This document shows, in pieces, positions 9,002 through 16,546 of a stretch of 27,138 nucleotides of DNA. Source of the stretch: UBA5266 sp964610025. GTDB lineage: Bacteria > Bacteroidota > Bacteroidia > Bacteroidales > WCHB1-69. The stretch lies in assembly GCA_964610025.1 (NCBI GenBank), contig CAZSTX010000025.1:1-27138 (forward strand), read 5' to 3'. The position numbers were made by a program, and so were the translations under genes. The notes beneath the pieces were generated by a model, which saw only the letters and a list, made by a program, of their open reading frames with translations, was not told the DNA's origin and did not search any database. The stretch's first letter is position 1; every line of letters starts with the position of its first letter.

Positions 9002-9029
9002 GATTTAACATAAGTTAAAGTCGTTTTTT
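9002..9029 (+). terminator. Terminator after osmC
   Basis: GATTTAAC (9002-9009) pairs with GTTAAA-TC (9014-9022, one bulged G) around an ATAA loop, followed by six T's. An outer CGAC/GTCG pair (8992-8995 with 9020-9023) could form a competing stem. Confidence 0.5.
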
Positions 9030-9193
9030 ATTGAAAAAATCTAAGATTAGACTTAAAAAAGCACTTAGCTTTATATTTTAAATATCAGCTATTTACAACT
9101 TTTTCTCATTTTAATGCACAATCTCGAATTAAGACAACTTTTAAAATATTAATTGTTTTTTTAATTATTTTTTCCCATCCATATTGTATTGAT

Positions 9194-9216
9194 TTATTTG
9201 CTTTTAAGGCAAATAA
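9194..9216. promoter_or_regulatory. Dyad TTATTTGC-N7-GCAAATAA (candidate operator)
   Basis: A perfect 8-bp inverted repeat with a 7-nt spacer lies about 80 bp upstream of the -7 box of the first hydrogenase set. Position and symmetry suit an activator or repressor site. It does not match the FNR (TTGAT-N4-ATCAA) consensus. Confidence 0.3.
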
Positions 9217-9240
9217 TAAACTTGTAATGAGTGTGTTTTT

Positions 9241-9264
9241 TCATAAAAAATTATTTTTTTATGA
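9241..9264. promoter_or_regulatory. Dyad over the -33 region of the hydrogenase promoter
   Basis: TCATAAAAAA (9241-9250), a 4-nt spacer and TTTTTTATGA (9255-9264) form a perfect 10-bp inverted repeat centred about 30 bp before the -7 box. A protein bound here would overlap the -33 position. Confidence 0.3.
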
Positions 9265-9282
9265 GTTTTCATTCTTTTTTTA

Positions 9283-9290
9283 TATATTTG
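9283..9290 (+). promoter_or_regulatory. -7 box of the plus-strand hydrogenase operon
   Basis: TATATTTG matches TAnnTTTG exactly, giving a leader of about 48 nt to the ATG at 9345. No TTTG -33 box is present, which would fit a promoter that needs an activator. Confidence 0.55.
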
Positions 9291-9344
9291 CATCATCATT
9301 TAATAAAAAACACATATTCATAATAATTTAATATATAATAAGTA

Positions 9345-9797
9345 ATGAAAGAAGAGATAAAAAAATTAACAAGAAAACATGGCAAAAGTCGAGAATCGCT
9401 GATTCCTATTTTGCAAGCAGTAGTTGAAAAAGAGAATTATTTATCCGAAGAGGCTATGAATGAAATTGCCAAACAACTTGACATGTCTACAGCACAAGTA
9501 TACGGCACAGCAACATTTTATTCCTTTTTAGATACCGAACCCAGAGGTAAGTATGTTATCAGGGTGTGCAAATCAATTATTGCAGAAATGAAAGGTAAAA
9601 AAGAAATTATCCGGACACTTGAAGATTTGTTGAAAATAAAAGTAGGACAAACAACTCCCGACAATATGTTCTCTTTATTAGAAACAAACGACATTGGCTG
9701 GAGTGATCAAGAACCCTCTATGTTGATTAATGATAAACCCTACACCCATCTTAATCCGGAGAAAGTAATTAGTATAATTAATCAATATCGTAAATAA
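9345..9797 (+). CDS. HydC/NuoE-like subunit lacking its [2Fe-2S] ligands
   Basis: A 150-residue thioredoxin-fold subunit of the NuoE/HydC family, which normally carries one [2Fe-2S] cluster between NADH-side and hydrogenase-side subunits. The helical N-terminus (YLSEEAMNEIAKQLDMSTAQ), GTATFYSF and KVGQTTPDN align well with the intact copy at 20212-20676. Of the four cluster cysteines (76, 81, 117 and 121 in that copy) only the first remains, Cys75. The others align without gaps to Ala80, Asp116 and Ser120. The reading frame is intact and not truncated, so this is divergence under selection rather than decay. It probably acts as a structural subunit. The next gene follows after 17 nt. Confidence 0.85.
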   Translation: MKEEIKKLTRKHGKSRESLIPILQAVVEKENYLSEEAMNEIAKQLDMSTAQVYGTATFYSFLDTEPRGKYVIRVCKSIIAEMKGKKEIIRTLEDLLKIKVGQTTPDNMFSLLETNDIGWSDQEPSMLINDKPYTHLNPEKVISIINQYRK

Positions 9798-9814
9798 CAA
9801 AATATCATAAGAAA

Positions 9815-11032
9815 ATGAATACAAATAATTTAAAGAAAACAGATATCATTTTTGGTATTTGTCACACATCAGATGACAACCAAAACATCCTTCCAGGAGG
9901 TATATGCGAAACGAGTAAAACGAAATACACTATACTAGAAGAAATAATAAAAAAAGACCCACAAGACATTATCAACGACATTATCGAATCAGGATTGAAA
10001 GGTCGTGGCGGAGCTGGTTTTCCGACAGGTTATAAATGGAAATTTGGAGCTGCCTCGCCTGAAACTGAAAAATATGTTATTTGTAATGCAGACGAAGGAG
10101 AACCCGGTACTTTTAAAGACAGAGATATTTTATTAAAAGTTCCCGGAAAAATATATGCCGGCATGACCATTTGCGCTTATTGTATCAAAGCCAAACAAGG
10201 CTATATTTATTTAAGAGGCGAATACAAATATATGCTTCCCGAATTACAAAAAACATTAGACGAGTTTCATCAAATTATAAAAAAAATAGGCTTCGATTTT
10301 CATATTGATATTTTGTTAGGTAGTGGAGCTTATGTATGCGGCGAAGAGACAGCATTAATGGAATCAATGGAAGGCAGAAGAGGTGAGCCACGCAATAAAC
10401 CACCATTCCCTACCGTAGAAGGATTTCGCAATAAACCTACTATCATTAATAATGTAGAAACATTTGTCAATGTCGTAATGATAGAAAAACTTGGTGTGAA
10501 TGAATTTAAAAAATTAGGAACACAAGACTCACGTGGGTCAAAAGTTTTTTCCGTATCAGGCGACACTCCCAAAGCAGGTGTATATGAGTTAGAATTAGGA
10601 ATGAAGTTATCCGATTTTGTAGAAGAATACGGCGATGGCGATACCAAAGCAGTACAAGTAGGTGGCGCTTCAGGATTTTGCGTCCCCCGTAAAAAATTCG
10701 ATAAAACCATTATCGGATTTGAAGGCATTCCTACGGGTGGCTCTATGATGTTATTCAATAGTTCACGTTCGATGTATAACGTTCTCTGCAATTATTTAGA
10801 TTTTTTTGCTGAAGAGTCTTGCGGACAATGCACCCCTTGCAGAGTAGGTTGTCAACAACTCATAAGAGGAATTAAAGCCGTTAAATGCGGGCAACGACCT
10901 CCCGAATACCTTGATACTTTACTAAAGCTAACCGATTCAATGCGATTATCAGCAAAATGCGGATTAGGACAATCGGTTGCCAATTCATTCTCTACCATAG
11001 TTTCAAACTTTACGGAAGAAATGATTTATTAA
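9815..11032 (+). CDS. HydB/NuoF-like flavoprotein subunit, short form
   Basis: A 405-residue FMN- and NAD(H)-binding subunit of a trimeric [FeFe]-hydrogenase. The FMN/NADH motif GRGGAGFPTG lies near residues 63-72, followed by NADEGEPGTFKDR and GAYVCGEETALMESMEG. The [4Fe-4S] site is SCGQCTPC (Cys336, 339, 342) plus Cys382 in SAKCGLGQS. Compared with the 641-residue HydB on the minus strand, it lacks both the N-terminal [2Fe-2S] thioredoxin-like domain and the C-terminal pair of [4Fe-4S] ferredoxin motifs. The NADH-to-hydrogenase core remains while the extra electron branches are gone, which suggests a simpler NAD(H)-linked enzyme. The following hydA starts 43 nt later. Confidence 0.88.
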   Translation: MNTNNLKKTDIIFGICHTSDDNQNILPGGICETSKTKYTILEEIIKKDPQDIINDIIESGLKGRGGAGFPTGYKWKFGAASPETEKYVICNADEGEPGTFKDRDILLKVPGKIYAGMTICAYCIKAKQGYIYLRGEYKYMLPELQKTLDEFHQIIKKIGFDFHIDILLGSGAYVCGEETALMESMEGRRGEPRNKPPFPTVEGFRNKPTIINNVETFVNVVMIEKLGVNEFKKLGTQDSRGSKVFSVSGDTPKAGVYELELGMKLSDFVEEYGDGDTKAVQVGGASGFCVPRKKFDKTIIGFEGIPTGGSMMLFNSSRSMYNVLCNYLDFFAEESCGQCTPCRVGCQQLIRGIKAVKCGQRPPEYLDTLLKLTDSMRLSAKCGLGQSVANSFSTIVSNFTEEMIY

Positions 11033-11075
11033 TAAATACAGTAGTTAAAGTTAAATAATATTAAAATTAAAAGAT

Positions 11076-12863
11076 ATGATAAATTTAAAAATAGATGGTA
11101 TAAACGTAAACGTTGAAGCCGGAACAACCATATTAGAAGCAGCAAAAAAAGTAAATGTAAAAATACCAACACTTTGTTATCACCCCGATTTATGTATAGC
11201 AGGAAACTGTAGAATATGCATGGTCGAAATAGAAGGCTCACGCACATTAGCTGCTGCATGTGCTATGCCCGTAGCACAAAACATGAATGTACTAACTAAC
11301 TCATTAAAAGTTAGAACTGCAAGAAAACACAATATCGAATTGTTACTTTCAGAACACAATTCTGAATGTACAAAATGCTATAAAAATGGCAATTGCGAAT
11401 TGCAAACCCTTGCTGCCGAATACAAAATCACCAATGATGTTTTTATTGATTTAGTCCCTTTTCAGAATTACACTATCGACCACTACTCTCCTTCTATCAT
11501 CAAAGACGACAGTAAATGTATCCGTTGCCAACGTTGTGTGAGAACATGTGAAGAACTACAATCTGTGAGTGCATTAGGTGTAGCTTACAAAGGAGAACAC
11601 ATGAAAATCTCTACTTTTTTAGAAAAATCAATGCACGATGTTGTATGTACTAATTGCGGTCAATGTATTATTCGCTGTCCAGTAGGAGCATTGGTAGAAA
11701 AAAATTATATCGACCAAGTATGGGACGCTATTTATGACAAATCAAAACATGTTGTCGTTCAAACTGCACCTGCTGTAAGAGTTGCTCTTGGCGAAGACTT
11801 AGGATTGGATAATGGAGAAATTGTAACAGGCAAAATGGTCGCTGGATTAAAAAAATTAGGTTTTGATTCCGTTCTTGATACCGATTTTACAGCCGACTTA
11901 ACCATTATGGAAGAAGGTACCGAATTGCTTACCCGCTTAAAAAATGCGTTAGTAGATAAAGATCCTACAGTTGCTTTACCAATGACTACCTCCTGTTCTC
12001 CTGGTTGGATTAAATTCATTGAACATCAATATCCTCAATTACTTCCTAATGTTTCTACTTGTAAGTCTCCTCAACAAATGTTTGGCGCACTTGCCAAAAC
12101 ATATTATGCCGAAAAACGCAATTTAGACCCTGCCAATATCGTTTCTATATCTATTATGCCATGTACAGCTAAAAAATATGAAGCTGATAGACCAGAAATG
12201 AGAAGCAGTGGTTATAAAGATGTAGACTATGTACTAACAACCCGCGAACTTGCAGTAATGCTAAAACAAGCTGGCATTGATTTCAAATCCATAGAAGAAG
12301 ATAAATACGACAGTATCATGGGGCAATCAACAGGAGCAGCTGTTATTTTTGGAGCTACTGGAGGCGTAATGGAAGCCGCATTGCGAACAGCATATGAGAT
12401 AGTTACAGGCAGAGAAGTTCCTTTTGATGCATTAAACATTATTCCTGTGAGAGGTATGGAAGGCGTGAAAGAAGCATCTATAAAAATAGAAGGCACTCTC
12501 CCGGAATGGAAGTTTTTAGAAGGTGCTGTATTACACACAGCTGTTGCTCACGGATTGGCTAATGCTAAAAAAGTGATGGACGCAGTGGTAAAAGGCGATG
12601 TTAATTATCATTTCATTGAAATCATGGCTTGCCCTGGCGGATGTTTAGGAGGAGGCGGACAACCCATCCCTACTAATTCTGATATTCGTATGAAACGTAG
12701 CGAAGCTATTTACAGAGAAGATGCAGGCATGCCTATACGTAAATCACATGAAAATCCTGAAATAACTCAAATTTATAAAGAATTTCTGGGACACCCATTG
12801 GGACACAAATCGCATGAGCTTTTACATACTCACTATGTTGACAGAACTAAAAAGGGAAATTAA
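11076..12863 (+). CDS. hydA: [FeFe]-hydrogenase catalytic subunit with TSCSP motif
   Basis: A 595-residue group A [FeFe]-hydrogenase subunit that interconverts protons plus electrons and H2. In order: a plant-type [2Fe-2S] domain (CYHPDLCIAGNCRIC plus a later Cys), a His-ligated [4Fe-4S] motif HNSECTKCYKNGNC, two [4Fe-4S] motifs CIRCQRCVRTC and CTNCGQCIIRC, then the H-domain. H-cluster motifs are TSCSPGW (residues 305-311), MPCTAKKYE and EIMACPGGCLGGGGQP. The first differs from the canonical TSCCPxW of the minus-strand paralogue: Ser308 sits at the position of Clostridium pasteurianum CpI Cys300, an H-cluster cubane ligand. A cysteine appears nearby in STCKSPQQM. The gene ends its operon before a strong terminator. 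Confidence 0.93.
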   Translation: MINLKIDGINVNVEAGTTILEAAKKVNVKIPTLCYHPDLCIAGNCRICMVEIEGSRTLAAACAMPVAQNMNVLTNSLKVRTARKHNIELLLSEHNSECTKCYKNGNCELQTLAAEYKITNDVFIDLVPFQNYTIDHYSPSIIKDDSKCIRCQRCVRTCEELQSVSALGVAYKGEHMKISTFLEKSMHDVVCTNCGQCIIRCPVGALVEKNYIDQVWDAIYDKSKHVVVQTAPAVRVALGEDLGLDNGEIVTGKMVAGLKKLGFDSVLDTDFTADLTIMEEGTELLTRLKNALVDKDPTVALPMTTSCSPGWIKFIEHQYPQLLPNVSTCKSPQQMFGALAKTYYAEKRNLDPANIVSISIMPCTAKKYEADRPEMRSSGYKDVDYVLTTRELAVMLKQAGIDFKSIEEDKYDSIMGQSTGAAVIFGATGGVMEAALRTAYEIVTGREVPFDALNIIPVRGMEGVKEASIKIEGTLPEWKFLEGAVLHTAVAHGLANAKKVMDAVVKGDVNYHFIEIMACPGGCLGGGGQPIPTNSDIRMKRSEAIYREDAGMPIRKSHENPEITQIYKEFLGHPLGHKSHELLHTHYVDRTKKGN

Positions 12864-12875
12864 ATAATTTATATT

Positions 12876-12904
12876 AAAAAGAGGTTCGTATCGAACCTCT
12901 TTTT
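12876..12904. terminator. Strong bidirectional terminator between the two hydrogenase operons
   Basis: AAAAAGAGGTTCG (12876-12888), a 3-nt TAT loop and CGAACCTCTTTTT (92-04) form a perfect 13-bp stem with A-run and T-run flanks, so it can terminate in both directions. It lies 12 nt after the plus-strand hydA and 47 nt before the end of the minus-strand operon. Confidence 0.9.
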
Positions 12905-12951
12905 TCATTTATACTATATCCTGAAAGGATGTCAATAAAATGCAATGGTAA

Positions 12952-14091
12952 TTATCCTATATAATTTATTTTAGGCAATTTAACTGTAAATGTAGAACCT
13001 ATATTTTCTTTACTTGTAACATTGATTGTTCCATTATAGACTTCTTCTACAATTCTCTTTATAATAGCTAAACCCAATCCACTTCCACTGATGCCTTTTG
13101 TTTTTTCGTTTTTAATACGAATAAAATCTTGAAATAATTTCGATATATCTTCTTCGTTCATTCCGATACCAGTATCAGCAACAGATATTGTAATGGAATG
13201 TTCATCTTCTCGAAGTGTACAATTTACTTCTCCATTGTCTTTATTGTATTTTACAGCATTAGAAACAAGATTATTAAAAATAATTTCTATTTCTTGCTGG
13301 TCGGCAATATAAAAAATTTCATTTGGGTCGGCATTGATATTGATTTTTAAGTTTTTTTGTATCGCCAATGGGTTTATAGTATCTTTGGATACTTTCATCA
13401 GTGCTACCAAATTTAACTTTTTAACATCACGTGATTTCTTCCCAGATTCAAGTCGTGTTAAATCAAGCATATCCATAATCAATGTTCGCATTCCCTTAAT
13501 TCTTTCTAATGAACGTTGTATCATTAATTCATAATCGTCTAAATTATTTCCTACCTGCCGTTCTTCCATAATACGTAAATAGCCTTCTATAGCATTGATA
13601 GGAGATTTAAGTTCGTGAGAAAGTACTGATAAAAACTGAAAGCGTATCTGTTTTCCAACAGTATTCAACTGTTTTGTCATTCTACGAAGGTATAGATTTT
13701 TAGTTATTCCTTCGATAGATGTCTTCAGTTCTTGAGGAGTAAATGGTTTAGGGACAAAATTATATGCACCATTATTTGTTGCTTTTATGGCTAAATCAAG
13801 TGATGCGTAGGAGGTAATCATCATTACACTACAATCATACTGTTTTTTATTGATATATTCTAATACTTCAATACCGTCTATTCCAGGAAGTTTATTATCT
13901 AACAATACGATATCTATTGCTTTTTTTTCAATAATATCAATAGCTTCTTCGCCAGAGCCTGCATCTATAATATTAAAACTGAATTCTTCTTCTAAAAAAG
14001 GGAAATCTACACAGAAATCAGTTAATATTCTTCGAATTCCAGAACGAATACCGGGTTCATCATCAACAACCAATAAATTCAATGTAGCCAT
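12952..14091 (-). CDS. Receiver-histidine kinase hybrid (REC-HisKA-HATPase)
   Basis: A 379-residue cytoplasmic signalling protein. Residues 1-125 are a receiver domain with acidic pocket VVDDEP, phosphoacceptor Asp65 in VLLDNKLPG and the conserved Lys in FVPKPF. A short linker leads to HisKA with LSHELKSPINAIEGY (His159), then HATPase with NNLVSNAVKYNKDNG (N box), DTGIGM (G1) and GSGLGLAI (G2). There is no membrane segment and no DNA-binding domain. It is the last gene of the minus-strand operon, 11 nt after the stand-alone receiver. A receiver in front of a kinase suggests it relays or is controlled by phosphoryl groups from the hydrogenase-domain kinase. The final target is not in the window. 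Confidence 0.9.
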   Translation of the reverse strand: MATLNLLVVDDEPGIRSGIRRILTDFCVDFPFLEEEFSFNIIDAGSGEEAIDIIEKKAIDIVLLDNKLPGIDGIEVLEYINKKQYDCSVMMITSYASLDLAIKATNNGAYNFVPKPFTPQELKTSIEGITKNLYLRRMTKQLNTVGKQIRFQFLSVLSHELKSPINAIEGYLRIMEERQVGNNLDDYELMIQRSLERIKGMRTLIMDMLDLTRLESGKKSRDVKKLNLVALMKVSKDTINPLAIQKNLKININADPNEIFYIADQQEIEIIFNNLVSNAVKYNKDNGEVNCTLREDEHSITISVADTGIGMNEEDISKLFQDFIRIKNEKTKGISGSGLGLAIIKRIVEEVYNGTINVTSKENIGSTFTVKLPKINYIG

Positions 14092-14102
14092 AATTTAAAA
14101 TA

Positions 14103-14501
14103 TTAAGGTGTTAACAATCGTGTTATTTCCATCTGAAGTTGTTCTGGCCTCAATCCTTTTTCAAGGTATAAATCTGCTTTTATCCAACTTCTTTCTTCAG
14201 CTGTATCAACACCAAATATCATCCCTGTATCAGCAGTTACAGCTGTGATAATAATAATCGGTACATTTGGATATTTTCTTTTCATTTTATAGCTCAATAT
14301 AAAGCCACTATCTTGATTTTCCATCATTAAATCAAAAATAGCTATATCAGGTTTTGTTTTTTCTAATACTGCTTCTGCTTCTTTTTGAGACTCTACCGCA
14401 ATAACATTCATACCATAATCTTTTAATTGAATGCTAAGTTGTGTAATAATATCTACATCATCATCAGCTAATAAAACTGTTTTATTTTTTAATATGTCCA
14501 T
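14103..14501 (-). CDS. Stand-alone response regulator receiver protein
   Basis: A 132-residue CheY-like single-domain receiver. The acidic triad ADDDVD, phosphoacceptor Asp57 in AIFDLMM and conserved Lys in YLEKG are present. Between beta4 (PIIIITAVTA) and the Lys there is an insertion (about GMIFGVDTAEERSWIKAD) longer than in CheY, shared in kind with the receiver at 20817-21314. It has no output domain, so it must act by phosphotransfer or by protein contact. It sits between the sensor kinase (38 nt upstream) and the REC-kinase hybrid (11 nt downstream), which makes it a likely intermediate of the relay. Confidence 0.88.
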   Translation of the reverse strand: MDILKNKTVLLADDDVDIITQLSIQLKDYGMNVIAVESQKEAEAVLEKTKPDIAIFDLMMENQDSGFILSYKMKRKYPNVPIIIITAVTADTGMIFGVDTAEERSWIKADLYLEKGLRPEQLQMEITRLLTP

Positions 14502-14539
14502 CGTTTTTTAATATTTTTTTTTATTTTTTTAATCTTTTC

Positions 14540-16525
14540 TTATATTTTTTTCCTAGGTATTTTTATTTTAAATGTAGTTCCAGTCGGACCTTTTAACTTA
14601 TCTGTATTCGTTTCTATTTGTATTTGACCTCGGTGCATTTTTACAATACCATATATTAATGGAAGACCTAAGCCTGTTCCTTTTCCGATAGGTTTAGTAG
14701 TAAAAAAAGGAGTATAAATTTTATCCATATTCTCTTCTGCAATACCACCTCCTGTATCAGAAATAATAAATTCGACCTCTGTTTCGTCTCCATTTAGCAT
14801 AATGCTTAACTCTCCACCTTGCTCTCCCATAGCTTCTACGGCATTTTTTGCTAAATTAGTTATCACTTGCGACCATTGATCTGTATCAACTTCCATCATT
14901 TTATTTGTTAAATTTGAATGGAAATTAATGGTAACTTTTTGTGAGGCAATAATAGAATCAAGACTATTTTTTACGAAATCTTCTATATTAATTTCTTTAT
15001 AATGCACTTGATTTTTACGTGCAAAATTAAGCAATCCTCCTACAATACTCTTACATCTATTAGCTTGCTCTGCAATAAGTTTCAAATCATTTCGAACATT
15101 TTCGTCTTTGATTTCATCTAATAAAATATTACTGTACATAGTGATTACTCCCAAAGGATTGTTCAGTTCATGAGCAATTCCTGCAGAGAGTTGCCCCATA
15201 TTAGCTAATCTTTCTGTTTGCATCAAAGTTTGTTGTGCTGAAGCCAATTTATCGTTAGAAATATTCAACTCATTAATCGATTCGTGAAGTTTCTCGATAG
15301 TATATGGCAGGCACATTTCACTTTCTGCAAGCCCTTCAATAATTGCTACTGCATGATTAACACAAGTACTATAACCGCAAGCACCACAATTCAAATGGTC
15401 TTTTAGAGATGTTTTTCCCATACTAATCAATACCTTTTGTATTTCTTCTTCTGAAGGTAATGGGATACGTCTATCAGCGGAAGAAAATCGCTCTGATAAG
15501 TCTAAAGAAGCATAGGTATCCATATCTGATTGCCACTGTTTCAAATCCAAATTTTTAATCTTTTCTTTGACAAACTTTTTAATGTTCAATACTTTTTGAA
15601 ACTGGTGTTTATCTTTTGTCATTCCCGGACCTAAAATACAGCCTTCGCAACATAGTAATTCTAAGTGCAAATCACTATCGGGATTATCTTTAAACTCTTT
15701 AACGGCTTCTTTAAAATTATCGTGACCAGAAGCTACAATAATATTTTCAACTTTTAAATCGTCGGCTCTGCCTACGGCATGTAATTTTCCTCTATTAATA
15801 GGGAAAAAAGAAGATTTATTTCCGATAGGACCATCAAAGTCAGATTTTTTATTTTTATCTATCTGTGTAGATTGTTGTTTAAAAAGATACCTTAGTTCTT
15901 TATATGTAAGAACGATATCTACTTCTGTAGACTCTGCTTTTTTAGCTACACATGGACCTATAAACACTGTTTTTGCATCTTCGCCATATAGTTTTTTTGC
16001 AACTCTTACTGTTGCTATCATCGGAGATACTAAAGGTGATAATGCGTCTACTAATTCTGGAAAATAATGCCTTACGTAAAATACTATTGATGGGCAATCG
16101 GTCGATATTGATCTAGGGGTCTCCTTATTATTATATAATTTATCGTATTCGCGAGCAACAAGGTCGGCTCCAAATGAGACATCCATTACATAATCAAATC
16201 CTAATTGCTTTATCATACCGATAAGCAATTTATAATCACTTATTTCTGTAAATTCTGCCACAAAACTTGGAGCCAAACAAGCTACTTTTATACCGGAACT
16301 ATTTAATAATTCTTTTGTTTCTACGGTATGGTCGATATATTTTTTAGCACTTTGACTACAAACTCTGGTACAATTGCCACAACCTATACAACGAGAAGAG
16401 ATAACTTCTGCTTGCCCGTTAATAATTTTAATGGCTTTTACCGGACATTCACGCACGCAGGTATAACAAACCCTGCAGCGATCTTTTAAAGTGTAAACAA
16501 GTCCATCTTTCAAATTACAAGCCAT
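14540..16525 (-). CDS. [FeFe]-hydrogenase-domain sensor histidine kinase
   Basis: A 661-residue cytoplasmic sensor. In order: a two-cluster ferredoxin domain (CRVCYTCVREC from residue 17, CIGCGNCTRVC near 42-52), a hydrogenase large-subunit-like domain (about 80-345), an Fe-S motif CGACGYSTC with a later Cys (about 379-404), a short coiled coil, HisKA with His452 in AHELNNPLG, and HATPase with NLAKNAVEAM, DTGGGI and GTGLGLPL. The hydrogenase-like part keeps the cysteines that hold the H-cluster cubane: Cys144 in TDCP, Cys192 in GPC, and Cys292/Cys296 in LLCCEGC. It has Asp143 in place of the proton-transfer cysteine. It probably senses H2 or redox state and starts the relay; whether it holds a full H-cluster or only [4Fe-4S] cannot be seen. 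It lies 21 nt after hydA. Confidence 0.88.
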   Translation of the reverse strand: MACNLKDGLVYTLKDRCRVCYTCVRECPVKAIKIINGQAEVISSRCIGCGNCTRVCSQSAKKYIDHTVETKELLNSSGIKVACLAPSFVAEFTEISDYKLLIGMIKQLGFDYVMDVSFGADLVAREYDKLYNNKETPRSISTDCPSIVFYVRHYFPELVDALSPLVSPMIATVRVAKKLYGEDAKTVFIGPCVAKKAESTEVDIVLTYKELRYLFKQQSTQIDKNKKSDFDGPIGNKSSFFPINRGKLHAVGRADDLKVENIIVASGHDNFKEAVKEFKDNPDSDLHLELLCCEGCILGPGMTKDKHQFQKVLNIKKFVKEKIKNLDLKQWQSDMDTYASLDLSERFSSADRRIPLPSEEEIQKVLISMGKTSLKDHLNCGACGYSTCVNHAVAIIEGLAESEMCLPYTIEKLHESINELNISNDKLASAQQTLMQTERLANMGQLSAGIAHELNNPLGVITMYSNILLDEIKDENVRNDLKLIAEQANRCKSIVGGLLNFARKNQVHYKEINIEDFVKNSLDSIIASQKVTINFHSNLTNKMMEVDTDQWSQVITNLAKNAVEAMGEQGGELSIMLNGDETEVEFIISDTGGGIAEENMDKIYTPFFTTKPIGKGTGLGLPLIYGIVKMHRGQIQIETNTDKLKGPTGTTFKIKIPRKKI

Positions 16526-16546
16526 ACCAGTAAAAACTACAAATTA

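Larger units (their letters stand above)
8941..9344. other. Intergenic spacer upstream of the first hydrogenase set
   Basis: 404 nt without a gene. It holds a terminator-like hairpin near 9002, two dyads at 9194-9216 and 9241-9264, and a -7 box at 9283-9290, listed separately. Nothing else was recognised in the AT-rich stretch 9030-9193. Confidence 0.6.

Noticed and set aside
10330..10791. A 153-codon open frame antisense to the short hydB, and similar antisense frames over hydA and other genes.
   Set aside because: They lie opposite strongly conserved coding sequence, have no start context or promoter, and their translations resemble no family.
14540..16525. The 661-residue protein as a third catalytic hydrogenase.
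   Set aside because: It has a complete histidine kinase module, an altered first H-cluster motif (TDCP) and lies with receiver genes, so a sensor role is far more likely.
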